Shown: positions 12,909 to 62,402, counted from the stretch's first letter. The stretch: 64,000 nt of DNA from Ecdyonurus torrentis (GCA_949318235.1 OX439130.1:36280085-36344084); one strand, 5' to 3'. The notes: generated from the sequence alone by a model not told the origin. Numbers and translations: made by a program.

Positions 12909-15900
12909 CATTTGTAGATTTTCATGAAAGCGTTATCGTAATTTGAATCTGGTTAAGTCGAAGTAAAGGGAGAAGAAATCGTCTTATCTCCTTGCAAATG
13001 CAACAAGACGTACGGTATTAAATAATTTTCTACATAATTGAATTGCTAGCTGCTTTTGCTTTCCAAGATGTTGTGTATTATTATTATTATACAAATGATC
13101 AAAGACACCCTATAAGATTAATATTTAAATTATTTGTATCTTATATAATAATAAATTGTGGTTGCTGAAAATGAACAACGTCTTATATTATAGTGTTTGT
13201 CCATAAATTTAAATTAAATTTTGTTATAGAAGTTTATAGGTATCAATAGAGGGTTTAAATTTACAATTATAAAAGATCATGTTCTTTTTGTTGTTGTTGT
13301 TTGTTTGTTTTAAATTTAAATACATATAAATAAGTTATGAGTTTCAGAAATTTAAGTACATTATTTGAAGTGTTATAGACAGTATAGTGACAAGTAAGAT
13401 TATTTGGATCAACTCATTCAGTTGTATTTTCCATACAGATTAAAATAATGAATATTAACTTTTTAAGCCTTCACAGAAAAAGTTACATGTACAAATTAAT
13501 TATTTGCACTTTGCATTTTGATATAGAATTCCTTTATCATTTCAAGTGTATTATAATAGAAAAGCATATTTTCTATAATATTGCTTATTGCAGGTGTAGG
13601 TATGTATTTTTTCTCTTGTTTTTATTAGCATATTATGTACAGTACAGTATAGCACTTTCAAAATAAATTCAGTTATAATAATCCAGATTAAATTATTCAC
13701 TATCAAAATTTGTATTCAGATCACGATTAAGAAAAGCTATATCTGTTTTAGATCCAGATAAAAAAAATACGAATAACAGGGAAAATACGGACCGGATCCA
13801 TTTTTTTTTTAACAAGCCATATGCTGGAAAATTATAATCAGACTTGCGTATACATGATAAAAAAAACCTGAACATTTTCTCATGTCTTGAAACTTTAATT
13901 ATAAAAGAAGTCAAGGATTCATAGTACTGTACGTACAGTTAAATTGATGTTTACCCCAAGTATTGTTATATTATGTCAATGTCTTTTTGATTGGGGCCAA
14001 CCTGCTCACATACCACCATGACGACCGAGCGGCCAGGGCCGTATAACGTTTGTCAACATTATAAATCATAATATCAACATCATATAAATATTTAGTTCAT
14101 CAAGCAGGGCTCACAATGCACTCGTTTTTTTATATTTTAATTATAAAAAGTAAGAATTTAAAGTATTTAAGTCCCAGTTTACATAATATTTTTGTAATAT
14201 TATATAGAGAAATATTTTCACTTTGCTTTAAATTTTATTTGAAGAAAATTTTATTGTTTTTAATAGAAATTTTATGAAACCAAAATTATTGCATAAAATA
14301 TTCAATATTATTATTTACTATGTTAGTCATTTCACTACTACTTTTATTATTTTTATTTACATTTGATATCCATTCAAAACTATTAAATTTTATACTGCAA
14401 ATATTGCTCCTTATGAATAGGCTATATGTGTATGTGTACAGTAAAGTAGAGGGACAGTATTATATTATAAGAAGTTATCTTTAAAAAAGCATTTACATTT
14501 ATAAAGCCACACGTAAAAAAATAAAAATATGTAATTTATGCTGCATTGAACAATTTATATATTGTATCGCTATACAACATAACATGAACCATTATGTTGT
14601 TATACATAAATTTTGCTGCATTGAGCTAGCATAATTATTACGTATTTATTTTTGTACATGCACAATGGAAAATATCATATTAAAAAAAAGAAAAAAAAAA
14701 TGTATTACAATGTAATGCATAAGATTTTTTTTTTATTATTTTTCTTTTTTTGTTGGTCACTTTTTCTTTTTAGTAGTCCAGTTTAAAAAAAAGTTACGAT
14801 GATAAAATGTGAATATTTCAAAAATTACTGAAATAATATAGATTTACCTTTGATACTATTAACACTACTATATATTAGAGTAGGTGGATAAAAAAGTGTA
14901 TTTATTAAGTTTAATTTTATAAGTTATAGAAATATTAAATTACATAATAATATTTAGGTGGTTTCTATATAATGATATTTTATTTACAAAGAGTCGCCCA
15001 GTTTTCAATGTATTTAATAAACACAAATGTTGTCATAAAATGATACATTTGTTATTGTTTTGATGCACGATATTTTGCTGGCCTCGGCTTTTCTAACTAT
15101 ATTTATAAATGTAAAAAATAAAAATAACTATTTTTATTATCCATTATAAAAACATCTAAGTCTTGTCTTCTTTTTTTATATTATCTTTTTGCTAAAAAAA
15201 ATGTGTAGAGCTAAAAATTATTATTCCATATCATTCAAATAAAATTTTATTATAGTTATTAATTTTAGGGGACAAAAGAAATTTTTAATGGAATGCATAT
15301 CAAATTAAATTAACTTAGTTAACTGACAACAAAAATCGTGTTACGCCACAACTCTTATAACTGGTGCATTTTTAAACTTTAAAATTACAAATAAAAATAA
15401 AACACTAAGAAAATTATATAAGGAAAACGAGAAACTTCGAATATCTACTGTATTTTGTAATGATTAGAAAAATAGATTATTTTAAGATGTAATATTTCAT
15501 TGTACCTATTACGTCTGTACATAGTAGAATGTCTTGTTAATTGTTTATTATACCCAATAGAAATTTATTGTGTATTTTTTTTTAGTTGGTTATTTTATCT
15601 TTTAATTATTTTTATTTATATATTTTTATTACATAATCTCAATTTAAACTGCATTTTTCTCTCAATGTTACAAAAAAAGTTATTATCATGTTAAAAATGA
15701 AATAATAATAATAATAAATAGAGATGATGGGACCACTATGTTTTATAGTACTCGTACTTAAAATCTTCTTTTTACTCCAAATTGTAAACTAAATTGTATG
15801 TGAATATACATTTGAATGTACATTTGAAAAGTCACGGCTACAATGTGACACAATGTCTCTACCACTGTCAGTCGTATATACATATCGTGGGAAGGTGTCA

Positions 15901-16479
15901 CCTCAGCAGTTGCTACTAGCGGACACACGACACTCACCTCTTCACGTTTCATGCTGAGAATATGTGATACAAGTTGACGAGTAAACATTTCATACGTATA
16001 ATACTGGACATCGGATCACTCGTATGTAATTAGGCGCGACTTTGCAAGTAACTCAAATCTCTTGTCACTTTTTTCATGACGTAGTAAACTCTACATTGTA
16101 ATTATATAGTACTGAAATAATATATAAATTGTGAATATTAAATAAATATAAAAGTAAGTTTAAGTCTTATATTTAGGATAATTATTAAATTTGATTAAAC
16201 TTTGATTTATAAAATTGAAAATTACTATGAGAAATATAATATACAAAACTATTAGCAAAAAATTATTAAAAGATTTAAAAGATAGATTTTTCTGCAACTT
16301 TATAGAATCTGGTTAACGGCTATTTGATTCGGAAATACAGGCACCATGTAAGGCAGTCTTTATTTAGTAATGTATAATAGTAAACATAATTACGAAGAGA
16401 ATAGCGGAGAGCAATTTTTGAATTGAAAGTTGAAAAACTTGACACTGATACTGTTACTTGATATTAGTAATTATAATGA

Positions 16480-16482
<3 letters not shown>

Positions 16483-16531
<49 letters not shown>

Positions 16532-16546
16532 AACACATTATATTTA

Positions 16547-16582
<36 letters not shown>
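16483..16582. repeat. (GA)n tract followed by a poly-T run
   Basis: A GA repeat (16483-16527) is followed 23 bp later by a T run of about 32 bases (16551-16582). Confidence 0.92.
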
Positions 16583-16586
<4 letters not shown>

Positions 16587-17167
16587 AGCAAATGAATATT
16601 GTAAGGTTAAAAATAATTAAGGTTTTGATTCTCATTTTTTCCTCCAATTTCTATGCCGCATGAAATATATTACACGTGCGCACAAATACTATTTCTAATT
16701 ACTTTTATCATTGCACGCGCCATATTTTTGTTTTGCACAAAGTTTATCAGTGATCAATAATTGCAACTGATCTTTGGTCTTTTTTTCTTATACAATAAGT
16801 CATGGCGTCAGCGAGAACTGCAAATAACGCGAGGCCGCGCTCTCTCTTGCGTTGTGTGGTGTGCGAATATGCATTTGTATTTTATTGATGACATCCAATC
16901 ATCGTAATCTTTTGTGCTTATAATTTGTTCTTTTTTCACTCAAGTAATCATGCCATATTGTACTGATAAAAATTATGACACGTGACTTGTAGAAATAAAA
17001 AAGAAACACATTGGAAAGAAATATTATTTCAGTAATTATAATACTTAAAAGTTTTGCATTCTAAAACGAGTATACAGTACGTAATATTTTGTTCAATATC
17101 AAATATATTTTTGAACCTATAGTAGTTTTGAAATAGATTTTTTCCTTTCTTTCAAGGAACGATCGAA

Positions 17168-17172
<5 letters not shown>

Positions 17173-17241
<69 letters not shown>
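17173..17241. repeat. (TC)n microsatellite
   Basis: Uninterrupted TC repeat of about 69 bp. Confidence 0.95.
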
Positions 17242-17243
<2 letters not shown>

Positions 17244-17341
17244 GTATACTTGTCTTTTATATTTTTAATGAATAACTAGAATGATATTTCCATTTATACA
17301 AAATCAAAAAGGGCTGAAACTTATGATAAAACATTTTTTTA

Positions 17342-17510
17342 CCCCTTTCATTTACAATGTTGACGTGTCTCATTTGGATCGCTACTGTGCTAGAAGCAAG
17401 GTTATGCCACGTGAATCAATGCAGTTGAAAGTCACGTGGGTAGGTCACTATTGTGACCTCCTACGAGACCATTGCGTCACTGCGTGCACTTGGATGCAAT
17501 CACCCAAGAT
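17342..17510. promoter_or_regulatory. Candidate regulatory cluster (E-boxes plus nuclear-receptor-like inverted repeat)
   Basis: A less AT-rich island with two CACGTG E-boxes (17408-17413 and 17433-17438) and an inverted repeat AGGTCAC-TATT-GTGACCT (17442-17459). AGGTCA half-sites are the classical nuclear-receptor element. The open frame across it matches nothing I recognise. Function is inferred from motifs only. Confidence 0.25.
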
Positions 17511-18227
17511 CTTCACTTATGCACCAACTGCTAAAAAATAAGTTTACTATGATACTATATATACGTACTATATATATATATAGTATATAAGTTTACTATA
17601 TACTGCATTTGTATAATGTAGGAGCAAAACTTTTAATTACACTCCTATTTCTTTAACTTTAACACTGGCCAACTTCTGGTTACCTTTTAAACTCAGGTAA
17701 GGCCCTATACCTTTTACAAAGTTAAATGAGTGATCATCTATGTACTTCGTAAAAATTATTGATTTCTTGAAACCTAATAAATATTTAAAATTGCCGTACA
17801 AAACTTTAACACAATAAAAGAAATAACAAGTAAGCATTTACTTATTTATTATTGTATCTATATACAAATTTAAAAATAAAACAGTGAAAATTTTGTATTG
17901 TTTATGAACATATTATAATGTCTTGAAAATCAAAATCTATTTGCATGTTGAATGAAAAAGTTACCTGATAGAAAAATGAAAAGTCGGGATTAATTTGTGA
18001 AGTGTAAGCAAAGGCACTGATTTGCTGCGTTTGAAAAAAATTTAGAGCTAAGTGCTGAGTGTGCGCTGCAAGGACACAGGAAGGGCACCTAGAGGTCAAA
18101 GCTCACGATGTAACCTTTGAGTTGTACGTACCTGGGACCGTGTATAGATCATCTGCGCAATAATTGCATGCAATGAGTGACTTCTATAGCAGGGAGAGCA
18201 TTATGTGGCACTTTTTGATCATAATAT

Positions 18228-18230
<3 letters not shown>

Positions 18231-18309
<79 letters not shown>
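18231..18309. repeat. (TC)n microsatellite
   Basis: Uninterrupted TC repeat of about 79 bp ending in a TTTC-like degenerate tail. Confidence 0.95.
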
Positions 18310-18315
<6 letters not shown>

Positions 18316-19522
18316 CTTGTAATAATACTTTAAAAAAATACATTAGTTGTGAAGTTGGCTATCATTAATTACTCCTATTTTAATGATTTTTTTTTCATAT
18401 ATAATTTTTGCTTCCCCATACAATTTTCTAAAATACCATGTATTAATGATAAAAATATTGTCTGGTATTATAATAATTATCATATTATAAAAGCAAGCAA
18501 ACTAAATAAACAAACAGATCAACAAAATTTTACAACAAACATATTAGTAAGCAAAAATTATTTCATTTGTGTGGTCAGTAAAATTTACCATCAATTAAAA
18601 AAAAAAATTAAATCATTTCACGCGAATGATGTGAAAACGAGCATGTTTAAATTTTTTTTATATAATTATTATTATCTCTCTTTTTGTTTACTTGTAAATC
18701 ATGTTGTTTGCACAGATTGCGCTTAATTAGCGTGGAAAACATGCGGCTATAGCGATAATTAGAGAGCAAATAATAAAGTGAAATCGTTTTTAGTATACGC
18801 AAGGGGGTGAATACGGCTCGTCGAACACGAGTTTTAGATCCTCTTAAGTCGAGAGGTCTAAACTCTTTTGTGGCCGCGGCGCGCTTCTCTTTTTGCCTTC
18901 TTACATGACCATTTTTATATAAACTAACTACACTCAGAGGATCGGACTTTATAAAAGAGCTTATAAATGTTATAAACTTATTTCACGAAGTGATTTATAT
19001 GTTAAAAATATCCTACAACATTTTTGTTCAATTTGTTTTTATTTTGAAATATAAGATGAAACAAAAATTTATCTGCACTCATATGTATTAAGTTTTCAAT
19101 GTAATATTCTAATAATTTTGTATTTTAGAATATTATAAGTTTTGTAAACAAATGAATTTGAAATCAATCTTATTAATAATAATAATAATCTTATATAATA
19201 TGACTCAAGATTTATGATATTATTATTATATTATATCTTTTTTACATGTACACCGAAAGAATATTTATATTGAAAAGCTTGCTTCCGCAGTTATAAAAGA
19301 TAAAAAAGAAGCTAAAAAAAATTATAATAAAAATTTAAGCGGTAGATTAATTTTAAATATAGATTCATTCGATTTCTCTCTCTCTCTCTCTCGCTCCTGA
19401 ATTACGTTACCACGTGCTGCGGAGAAAACGTGCGGTCAACACTAGTCTTGATTTTATTCGTAAGAGAATAAACTCATATTTCAAAATTTAGTAACTCAAC
19501 GTTTTCCCATATAAGAATATTT

Positions 19523-19789
19523 CGTCCTATGGTCACTGCAAAAAGACTCATGTCCAGTGATCAGCAATTAGACAAAAGCCCTATCTCCATCGATTATGCC
19601 ATAACGTTTAGACTGGAGATATAGAGTCTTGTATATGAATTGCTGATGATCACTTAAGATGAGGCCTTTTGCAGCGACCAGGACCAAATATTCTTATATG
19701 GGTATCATTATGGCATAATCAATGGAGATACGGCCGTTGTCGAATTGCTGATCACTGGAGATGAGGCCTTTTACAGCAACCTAGGACGA
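19523..19789. mobile_element. Composite foldback (MITE-like) element
   Basis: The ends are inverted copies: CGTCCTATGGTCACTGCAAA at the left, and CGTCCTAGGTTGCTGTAAAA when the right end is read on the minus strand. A module of about 65 bp (CCCATATAAGAATATTT, then NGTCC, CTGCAAAA, AGTGATCAGCAATT) occurs three times: plus strand from 19506, minus strand at about 19640-19702, and a shorter minus copy at 19743-19789. A second module (TCTCCATCGATTATGCCATAA) occurs once per orientation. No coding capacity. Clear repeat structure; superfamily unknown. Confidence 0.8.
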
Positions 19790-22176
19790 TTTTTATCTTT
19801 GAGTTTGAGCGTACGATGTAATATAGTTAAAAATAAACAACGATTCCTCGAATATGATCGAAGTGTATCAATCACACTTACAGTATACTAGAAATCACAA
19901 TATAACAAAATCACATTAAATAAAAGTGAAGACCTGAGATTTTCAGAAATGGTATATATATATTTGTTTAGAAACTCGACTAAAGTAGGTATACTATCAT
20001 GTATTAGGATACTTAATAAACTACCAAATAAAATTAAAAACAGCTTGAAAAAAAAAAGTTTGAGAGGAGATATATTGTAATCCTTTTCTTATTACGTTAT
20101 TGTTTTTATAGTATGGATGATTTTTTAAATCTATAATAGTCCTAATATGTAAGCTGTAAATAAATAATATAAATTATTATATTTATCTCATAATTTTATG
20201 TGTTTTAGTTTGTAATTTAATGACAGCTAAAAAAAAAAAAAAAAAAAAAAAAAAAACTAAGCAATTGAACATTGTCATTTTTGTTTGCATATGTCACTGA
20301 TTGTTTTGTAGGAGATTGGAAATAAAATATTTTTTTGAAATCTGAATAAACTTAAAATACTTGACAAATCACTCTTCTACAATAAATGATGTAATAACTT
20401 ATTAATAGAAACTTAATTTCTTCTACATGTGATATATATAATATAATATATATAATACTTCACATTACAAATATTTTAAGAGATCGTAAAAATTATTTTA
20501 TTTTTTCATATCTATTATTTTTTAATCATCTCCAAGTAAAAGCATTTTCCGGTCATCTTCATACAATATTACGTATATCCATGCAGTGAAGCATTACTTC
20601 TTTAAACCATCGTTCTGATTCAATTTTATATCGAAAAAAAAAACTTATATTTTTTATTCTTGTTATTTTCCAATAACGTCTCTCTCTCTCTCTCTCTCTC
20701 TCTATCGCATTATCCCTATAAGCCTCAACTTCCATACGTTCGTCCAGCTCCCGAGTAATAGAAAAGAAAGCAGCACAGGGAGGAGAAGCAAAGCAGCGCC
20801 GGGGATTTAGCGAGTTTGATTCAGGAGATAGATAGCTCTTATAGTCAATGAAGGTTAAATGACTCGAAAAATATACTCCCATACAATTTATTATTATATA
20901 GAAAAAGATATGGACCAATATCGTAATATGATGTATTTCTTATAGAAAGAATAAATAATAATAATATGATAAAAAAAAAGTTTAAAAAATACACGTTAAA
21001 TACGAATAAACTACGAATAAATACGCTTTTCTGTAGAAATTACTTTCTGAACATTTAATCACTTAAAATTATAAAAATCAAATATAATTACAATACTGCG
21101 TAGTTTAATGACCATTTTTATTATTATACATGTCTTGCTTTTTCTTCCTTTTATTACACTAACACCGAGCTCGTGCTTGAGACAAAGTAAAGGTGGGAGT
21201 AATTTAGTACCAAACCATGGAAACTATACTTTTTAAATGAAAAAAAAGTCTTTACAATTGCAATTACAATTTAACACAGTGCTCATTTGACTTATTTTTA
21301 AATTTAAAAAAATGATGACAAACGTACAAAATAAATAAATAAACCATTGATTGGGATCTTGATTTGGATTACAGCCATGCATGTTATGTCAACTCTTAAT
21401 TTTAAGTTGAAAGCTAGAGATGAAAAAAAGTACGGAAAGGAAGAGTGCAATAGTTAAAACTATAAAAAAATACTTAGATTTTGAAAAGAAAAGAACCCGA
21501 TGACAAACGCCTGTGTTCACAATCAATTCAAACTAAAAAGGAGAATTTTAGATTTTATTTTTTTTTATTTTATCAATTATACTGTTATTTTTTTCTATTA
21601 TCACTATTTTACTTTTGTTATAATTGTACTCTTTATACTATTACTATACTTACTACTAATATTACTATTATTGCATTAGTGTGTGTATATTATACATCAC
21701 AGTGAAAAAAAAATGCTGCATATTTACACAAATGTCTTCATAACTTCAAATTTAAAAAAAAAATTATTTAATAAAAATAAACTGATATTTTCTATTTGAA
21801 ATATATCCTGCAGCAACTCTTTTCATATCACAGCATAAAATACGATATTTCATGTCCAAGACGCGTAGAGATTTTCATTGCTACTACATCTGTTGGAAGT
21901 GCTATAAACTATACAGAGAAAGAAAGAGAAAGTCTATGATGGTAAAACGTAAGCTAATGCAAACTTATATGCAATAGCACCTATAACAAAATAATTGAGT
22001 AACAAGGAAGTAAGTGCAGTTTTAAAAAAATAGCATTCTTTTGATGTTATTTATTTATACTAATTTATTTATTAAAAATTGAGACATTGATAAAAAAAAG
22101 TACAAAAGCTATTTATATATCTTACTCATATATAATATGTTTGTAATGAAGATATATAGTTTAATTTTATTTTATG

Positions 22177-22182
22177 TTTATT
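22177..22182 (-). terminator. Possible polyadenylation signal of the dynein gene
   Basis: AATAAA on the minus strand about 130 bp past the dynein stop codon. Such hexamers are common in DNA this AT-rich, so the assignment is weak. Confidence 0.3.
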
Positions 22183-22309
22183 TAGGTTTTTTTAAATTAA
22201 AATAATAATAATAGTTACATTTGAGAAATAATATAATACAAGCACTCAACGTTGAAAAGGGGCCATATTGCTTCTTGTTTTGTGTAATTAGTGTACGTAA
22301 TTTGCAGAA

Positions 22310-53695
<31,386 letters not shown>

Positions 53696-53778
53696 TCCTC
53701 GAGCTCATCTCTCACGCTGTGTGTGAGGAAGACTCATGATATCGCGCTTGTAAACAAACTATAACGCAGCTTTGGTGC

Positions 53779-53792
53779 GTTGCCATGGTTTT
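53779..53792. promoter_or_regulatory. RFX X-box-like site upstream of dynein gene
   Basis: The plus strand reads GTTGCCATGGTTTT. GTTGCC-AT-GG matches the first half and spacer of the RFX palindrome GTTGCCATGGCAAC; the second half is degenerate. It lies about 85 bp upstream of the dynein start codon. RFX factors are established activators of ciliary and flagellar genes and their sites typically lie close to the start. Confidence 0.5.
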
Positions 53793-54136
53793 GTTTTGTT
53801 ACATTAATAATAATAATAAAATAATATTCTGGCACCTGGCATGTGCAAATTAATCAATGTATTTTTATTGATTATATATTATAAACTCTTGTTTAAAATA
53901 AAGAAAATTAAAAAATATATATATAATAATAATAAAAAAACTTTTCTACAAACACTATAAATCATTTTCTATATCTACAACATAATTATAGTTGATTTAA
54001 TTATTTATTAGGTGGTAGAAGTAGTGGTTATTTGATTATAGCAACTAAATGCTATTTATATATTCATTTCATTTGTAGATTTTAAAGAATTAATTTTTAA
54101 TTCCTTCAATTCTCATTCATAAAGTACCCTTCTCAC

Positions 54137-54461
54137 TAAAGATAGAAAGAAAACTTCAAAAATATACTAAATTTTAAAAGGAAATTATTAAAAGTATAAT
54201 ATATAATATATAATTCACCATATGTAAATTTGTGAAAAACTATTTTCAATTATAAGAATTTGTATGAACATGATTAACATGAATTATGTGTAAAATACGA
54301 TACACAAATTTTACACATAATTCATGTTCATACAAATTAATTCTTATAATTAAAATAGTTTTTTACAAATTTACATGGTGCGAATTATATATTATATTAT
54401 ACTTTTAATAATTTCCTTTTTAAAATATTTAGTACATTTTTGAAGTTTTCTTTCTATCTTT
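54137..54461. mobile_element. 325 bp foldback element
   Basis: Arms of about 150 bp begin TAAAGATAGAAAGAAAACTT and are near-complementary apart from a few indels. The centre is near 54305 (AAAATACGATACACAAATTTT). AT-rich, non-coding, and located between two divergent promoters. Confidence 0.85.
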
Positions 54462-54945
54462 AAGTCTTTTAAATTTTCTGTATATATATTTTTTCTCTCC
54501 TTATGTGGTTCAAGAATATCATGATTTTTATTACAAATATTCCCAGTTTCCCACAGTACTTTTATTATGAGAAACCATGGAGACCGACTCTGAGAAACCC
54601 CGTAAAATGTTTCGAATTTTCTCCCGATTCCCGCTTGCTCCGAAAAAAAGCTTGACGGTTGACGGCGTTACCCGAATGTATGAGTAGCTGTAACGAACAT
54701 AGCCGAAGTGGAGTTAATACAGGTGTTTTATGTAAACAATGAACATTGACAGATTGACCTGGGCTTTGGAACTGACAAAAACTAATAAAGAATAAGGATC
54801 ATTGCAAATATCAGAAATTAAAATATATTGTGAGTGATCTACTTTATTACGTGACTTTAAAATAGCAAGATATCAAACTGTAAGTTAAGTACATACACTG
54901 AGTAAAAAGAACACCGAGAGGCAGACCCGGCGGGACGAACTGAAC

Positions 54946-60399
<5,454 letters not shown>

Positions 60400-60842
60400 G
60401 TACGAAGCTCTTTAAATTGTAAATGTTTTACTAATTTTTAATTTGACAAATATAAAGTGAAAGGATAGGGAGAACCAACAAGGGCTTTACAATAGTGAAG
60501 TAGTAAGTCATTAATTTTGGTGAAAATCTTGCTTGTACTGAGATTTTGGCACAAAACTCTAAGAGTAACAAAGTATGTGTGTGTGTGTGGTTGCACTTTT
60601 TTTAATTTTATTTTTTTGGCTAATGACCCAAGATAGTTTCTTTCTGAGTCTGCAAATACCAACAAAGGCACACACACACTCCTCTTTTACTATTGGAGTT
60701 TGTTGTCAAAATCTATCCAATATGTGTTTTTTTAGGTTTCTGTACTAGTCAGAGTTTCAACAAATAATAGTATACTCTTCACTATGGTAGCCTTTCCTTT
60801 GTACCTCTTTTTTTCTTTTTTTTTTTTAATTTATCATACCTC

Positions 60843-61757
60843 GCACCAAACAGCTGTCACCCCCCGAGGACTATCCGCTCCATTCCCTTTAGCTTAGCAT
60901 GCCGAGGCAACCGCATCCCAAACACAGACCAAACCAAATCTAAATATATTGACAGCATAACTACAGCTTTCTCCACCAGAGGCTACCCCAAGCACCTGGT
61001 GGAGAAACAAATAGCAAAAGCTGCCAATAGATTTAGTTTGGGCGACAAAACAAATAATGACAATCAATCTATCCGACCCTTCATCACAACGTATCACCCC
61101 AAATTAGAAAAAGAAATCAGACAGATGTTACAATATGCACACCCCATTCTAGCCACCACCGAAACAAACCTACTGTTACCAAAAATACCACCAATAGCAT
61201 TCCGTCAACCACCAAATATTAAAGCAATCTTATCCCATACTGATCCCACACCAAAACCTAAGCCCCTACCTAGTGGATCTTTCCCCTGTCAAAACAACGG
61301 CAAACAGAGCAACAGAGGAAGGAGATGCGATACATGCATCACTCAAATCCCCAGCAAAACGTTTACAAGTCCCGTCACCAACCTTACATACCCTATCCAC
61401 GGCCACAATACTTGCACATCAGAAAACGTAATCTACAAACTTGAATGTACCCAACATACCACCAACCCCACCACAGGCCAACAGGAAAAATGTCAAGCAT
61501 TTTACATAGGCTTAACCACACAAAAAGCGAGAGACCGCATGAATGGCCACAGACAATCCGATGAGATGGAAAAACCTGTGGCTGAACATGCGGCCTCTCA
61601 TGGCATATCAAATTTCCAATTATGTTATAAATCAACAATACTTCGCACTATTCCGGGCCCAGCCAACTATGCGACATTACGACAATATGAATTAGCATAT
61701 CAACATATATTAAGATCCAGAAAAGCCCAAGGGCTGCCTGGACTTAATATTCGCTAA
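60843..61757 (+). CDS. Penelope-like GIY-YIG endonuclease region (partial ORF)
   Basis: Continuous frame to TAA at 61755-61757 with no stops; the true start is lost by 5' truncation. Order of motifs: SIPFSLACRGNRIPNTDQ and STRGYPKHLVEKQ (post-RT linker of Penelope elements), a Cys cluster (FPC, then CDTC), SENVIYKLEC, then FYIGLTTQKARDRMNGHR, the GIY-YIG core with the conserved Arg and His, and a C-terminal AEHAASHGISNF block. In these elements the domain nicks target DNA for retrotransposition. A reverse transcriptase would be needed and is absent, so this copy is non-autonomous. Confidence 0.82.
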   Translation, partial: APNSCHPPRTIRSIPFSLACRGNRIPNTDQTKSKYIDSITTAFSTRGYPKHLVEKQIAKAANRFSLGDKTNNDNQSIRPFITTYHPKLEKEIRQMLQYAHPILATTETNLLLPKIPPIAFRQPPNIKAILSHTDPTPKPKPLPSGSFPCQNNGKQSNRGRRCDTCITQIPSKTFTSPVTNLTYPIHGHNTCTSENVIYKLECTQHTTNPTTGQQEKCQAFYIGLTTQKARDRMNGHRQSDEMEKPVAEHAASHGISNFQLCYKSTILRTIPGPANYATLRQYELAYQHILRSRKAQGLPGLNIR

Positions 61758-62115
61758 CATATTTCAAAAATATACCCTATTCCCGCTCCCCTCCCCACCT
61801 TTTCCCTTTCCCTCACTCACTCCTTCCCTCACTCATTCACACTCCTTCCCAGATTCCCTACTCCACCCCCACCCCTCTCCACCAACTCCAAACCAGCAAG
61901 AGCATAACACGGCAGTACAAGACAAGACACTGCTCAGTGATGTGCTCAAGTAATTTTCTCTTTTGATTGATAATGTCATTATCATATGACGAAAGCTCTC
62001 AAGTTATAAAGAAACTTTTATAACATTATACTGTGCCATGCAAGACCTCGACCTCTCCATAGAACTTCTACTGTGGTAAGGCCCTTGCTGGTTTTTCTAT
62101 CCTTTTCTTTATCAT
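60843..62115 (+). mobile_element. Penelope-like retroelement, 5'-truncated
   Basis: Starts within the region after the reverse transcriptase and continues through the endonuclease ORF and about 350 bp of 3' sequence. The left junction follows a pyrimidine-rich run (about 60800-60828). The reverse transcriptase is absent. A tail segment (62065-62115) recurs in inverted orientation at about 60451-60505. End points are approximate. Confidence 0.75.
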
Positions 62116-62210
62116 TGATTTTTTTTAAAACCGTTTTTAAATTTTTAATAAAGTGAGTAAAAATTACCCACAATCAGTAACTTATTATACCATATAATGG
62201 ATATAAAATA

Positions 62211-62402
62211 TACAGTAAAAACTCAAATTTATGAAGTTTGGTTTTACGAATTTCTCAATATTATGAACTCATTTTTTAGGTCCCAGCCACTGAGTTACAT
62301 AGGCGTTTCAATGTTAATAAACTCGATTTTATGAAATTCAATTTTATGAAGTGGTCATTTTTTGGGTCCCTTGCGACTTCATAAAATCAAGTTTTTACTG
62401 TA
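62211..62402. mobile_element. Tc1/mariner (pogo/Tigger-like) MITE
   Basis: 192 bp with inverted ends ACAGTAAAAACT followed by imperfectly paired sequence (TCAAATTTATGAAGT against TGATTTTATGAAGT), and TA at both termini, consistent with a TA target duplication. Internal repeats of TTATGAA/TTTTATGAA. Non-coding. Confidence 0.75.

Larger units (their letters stand above)
53696..54945. other. Divergent intergenic region between dynein and RTCA
   Basis: 1,250 bp between two divergently oriented start codons. It contains the X-box-like site near the dynein start, a 325 bp foldback (54137-54461), and a more GC-balanced stretch (about 54570-54720) that is a plausible RTCA promoter. No coding signal seen. 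Confidence 0.6.

Noticed and set aside
18349..18726. 125-residue plus-strand frame
   Set aside because: Composition is dominated by Ile, Tyr, Phe, Asn and Lys as expected from AT-rich non-coding DNA; no motif or splice context.
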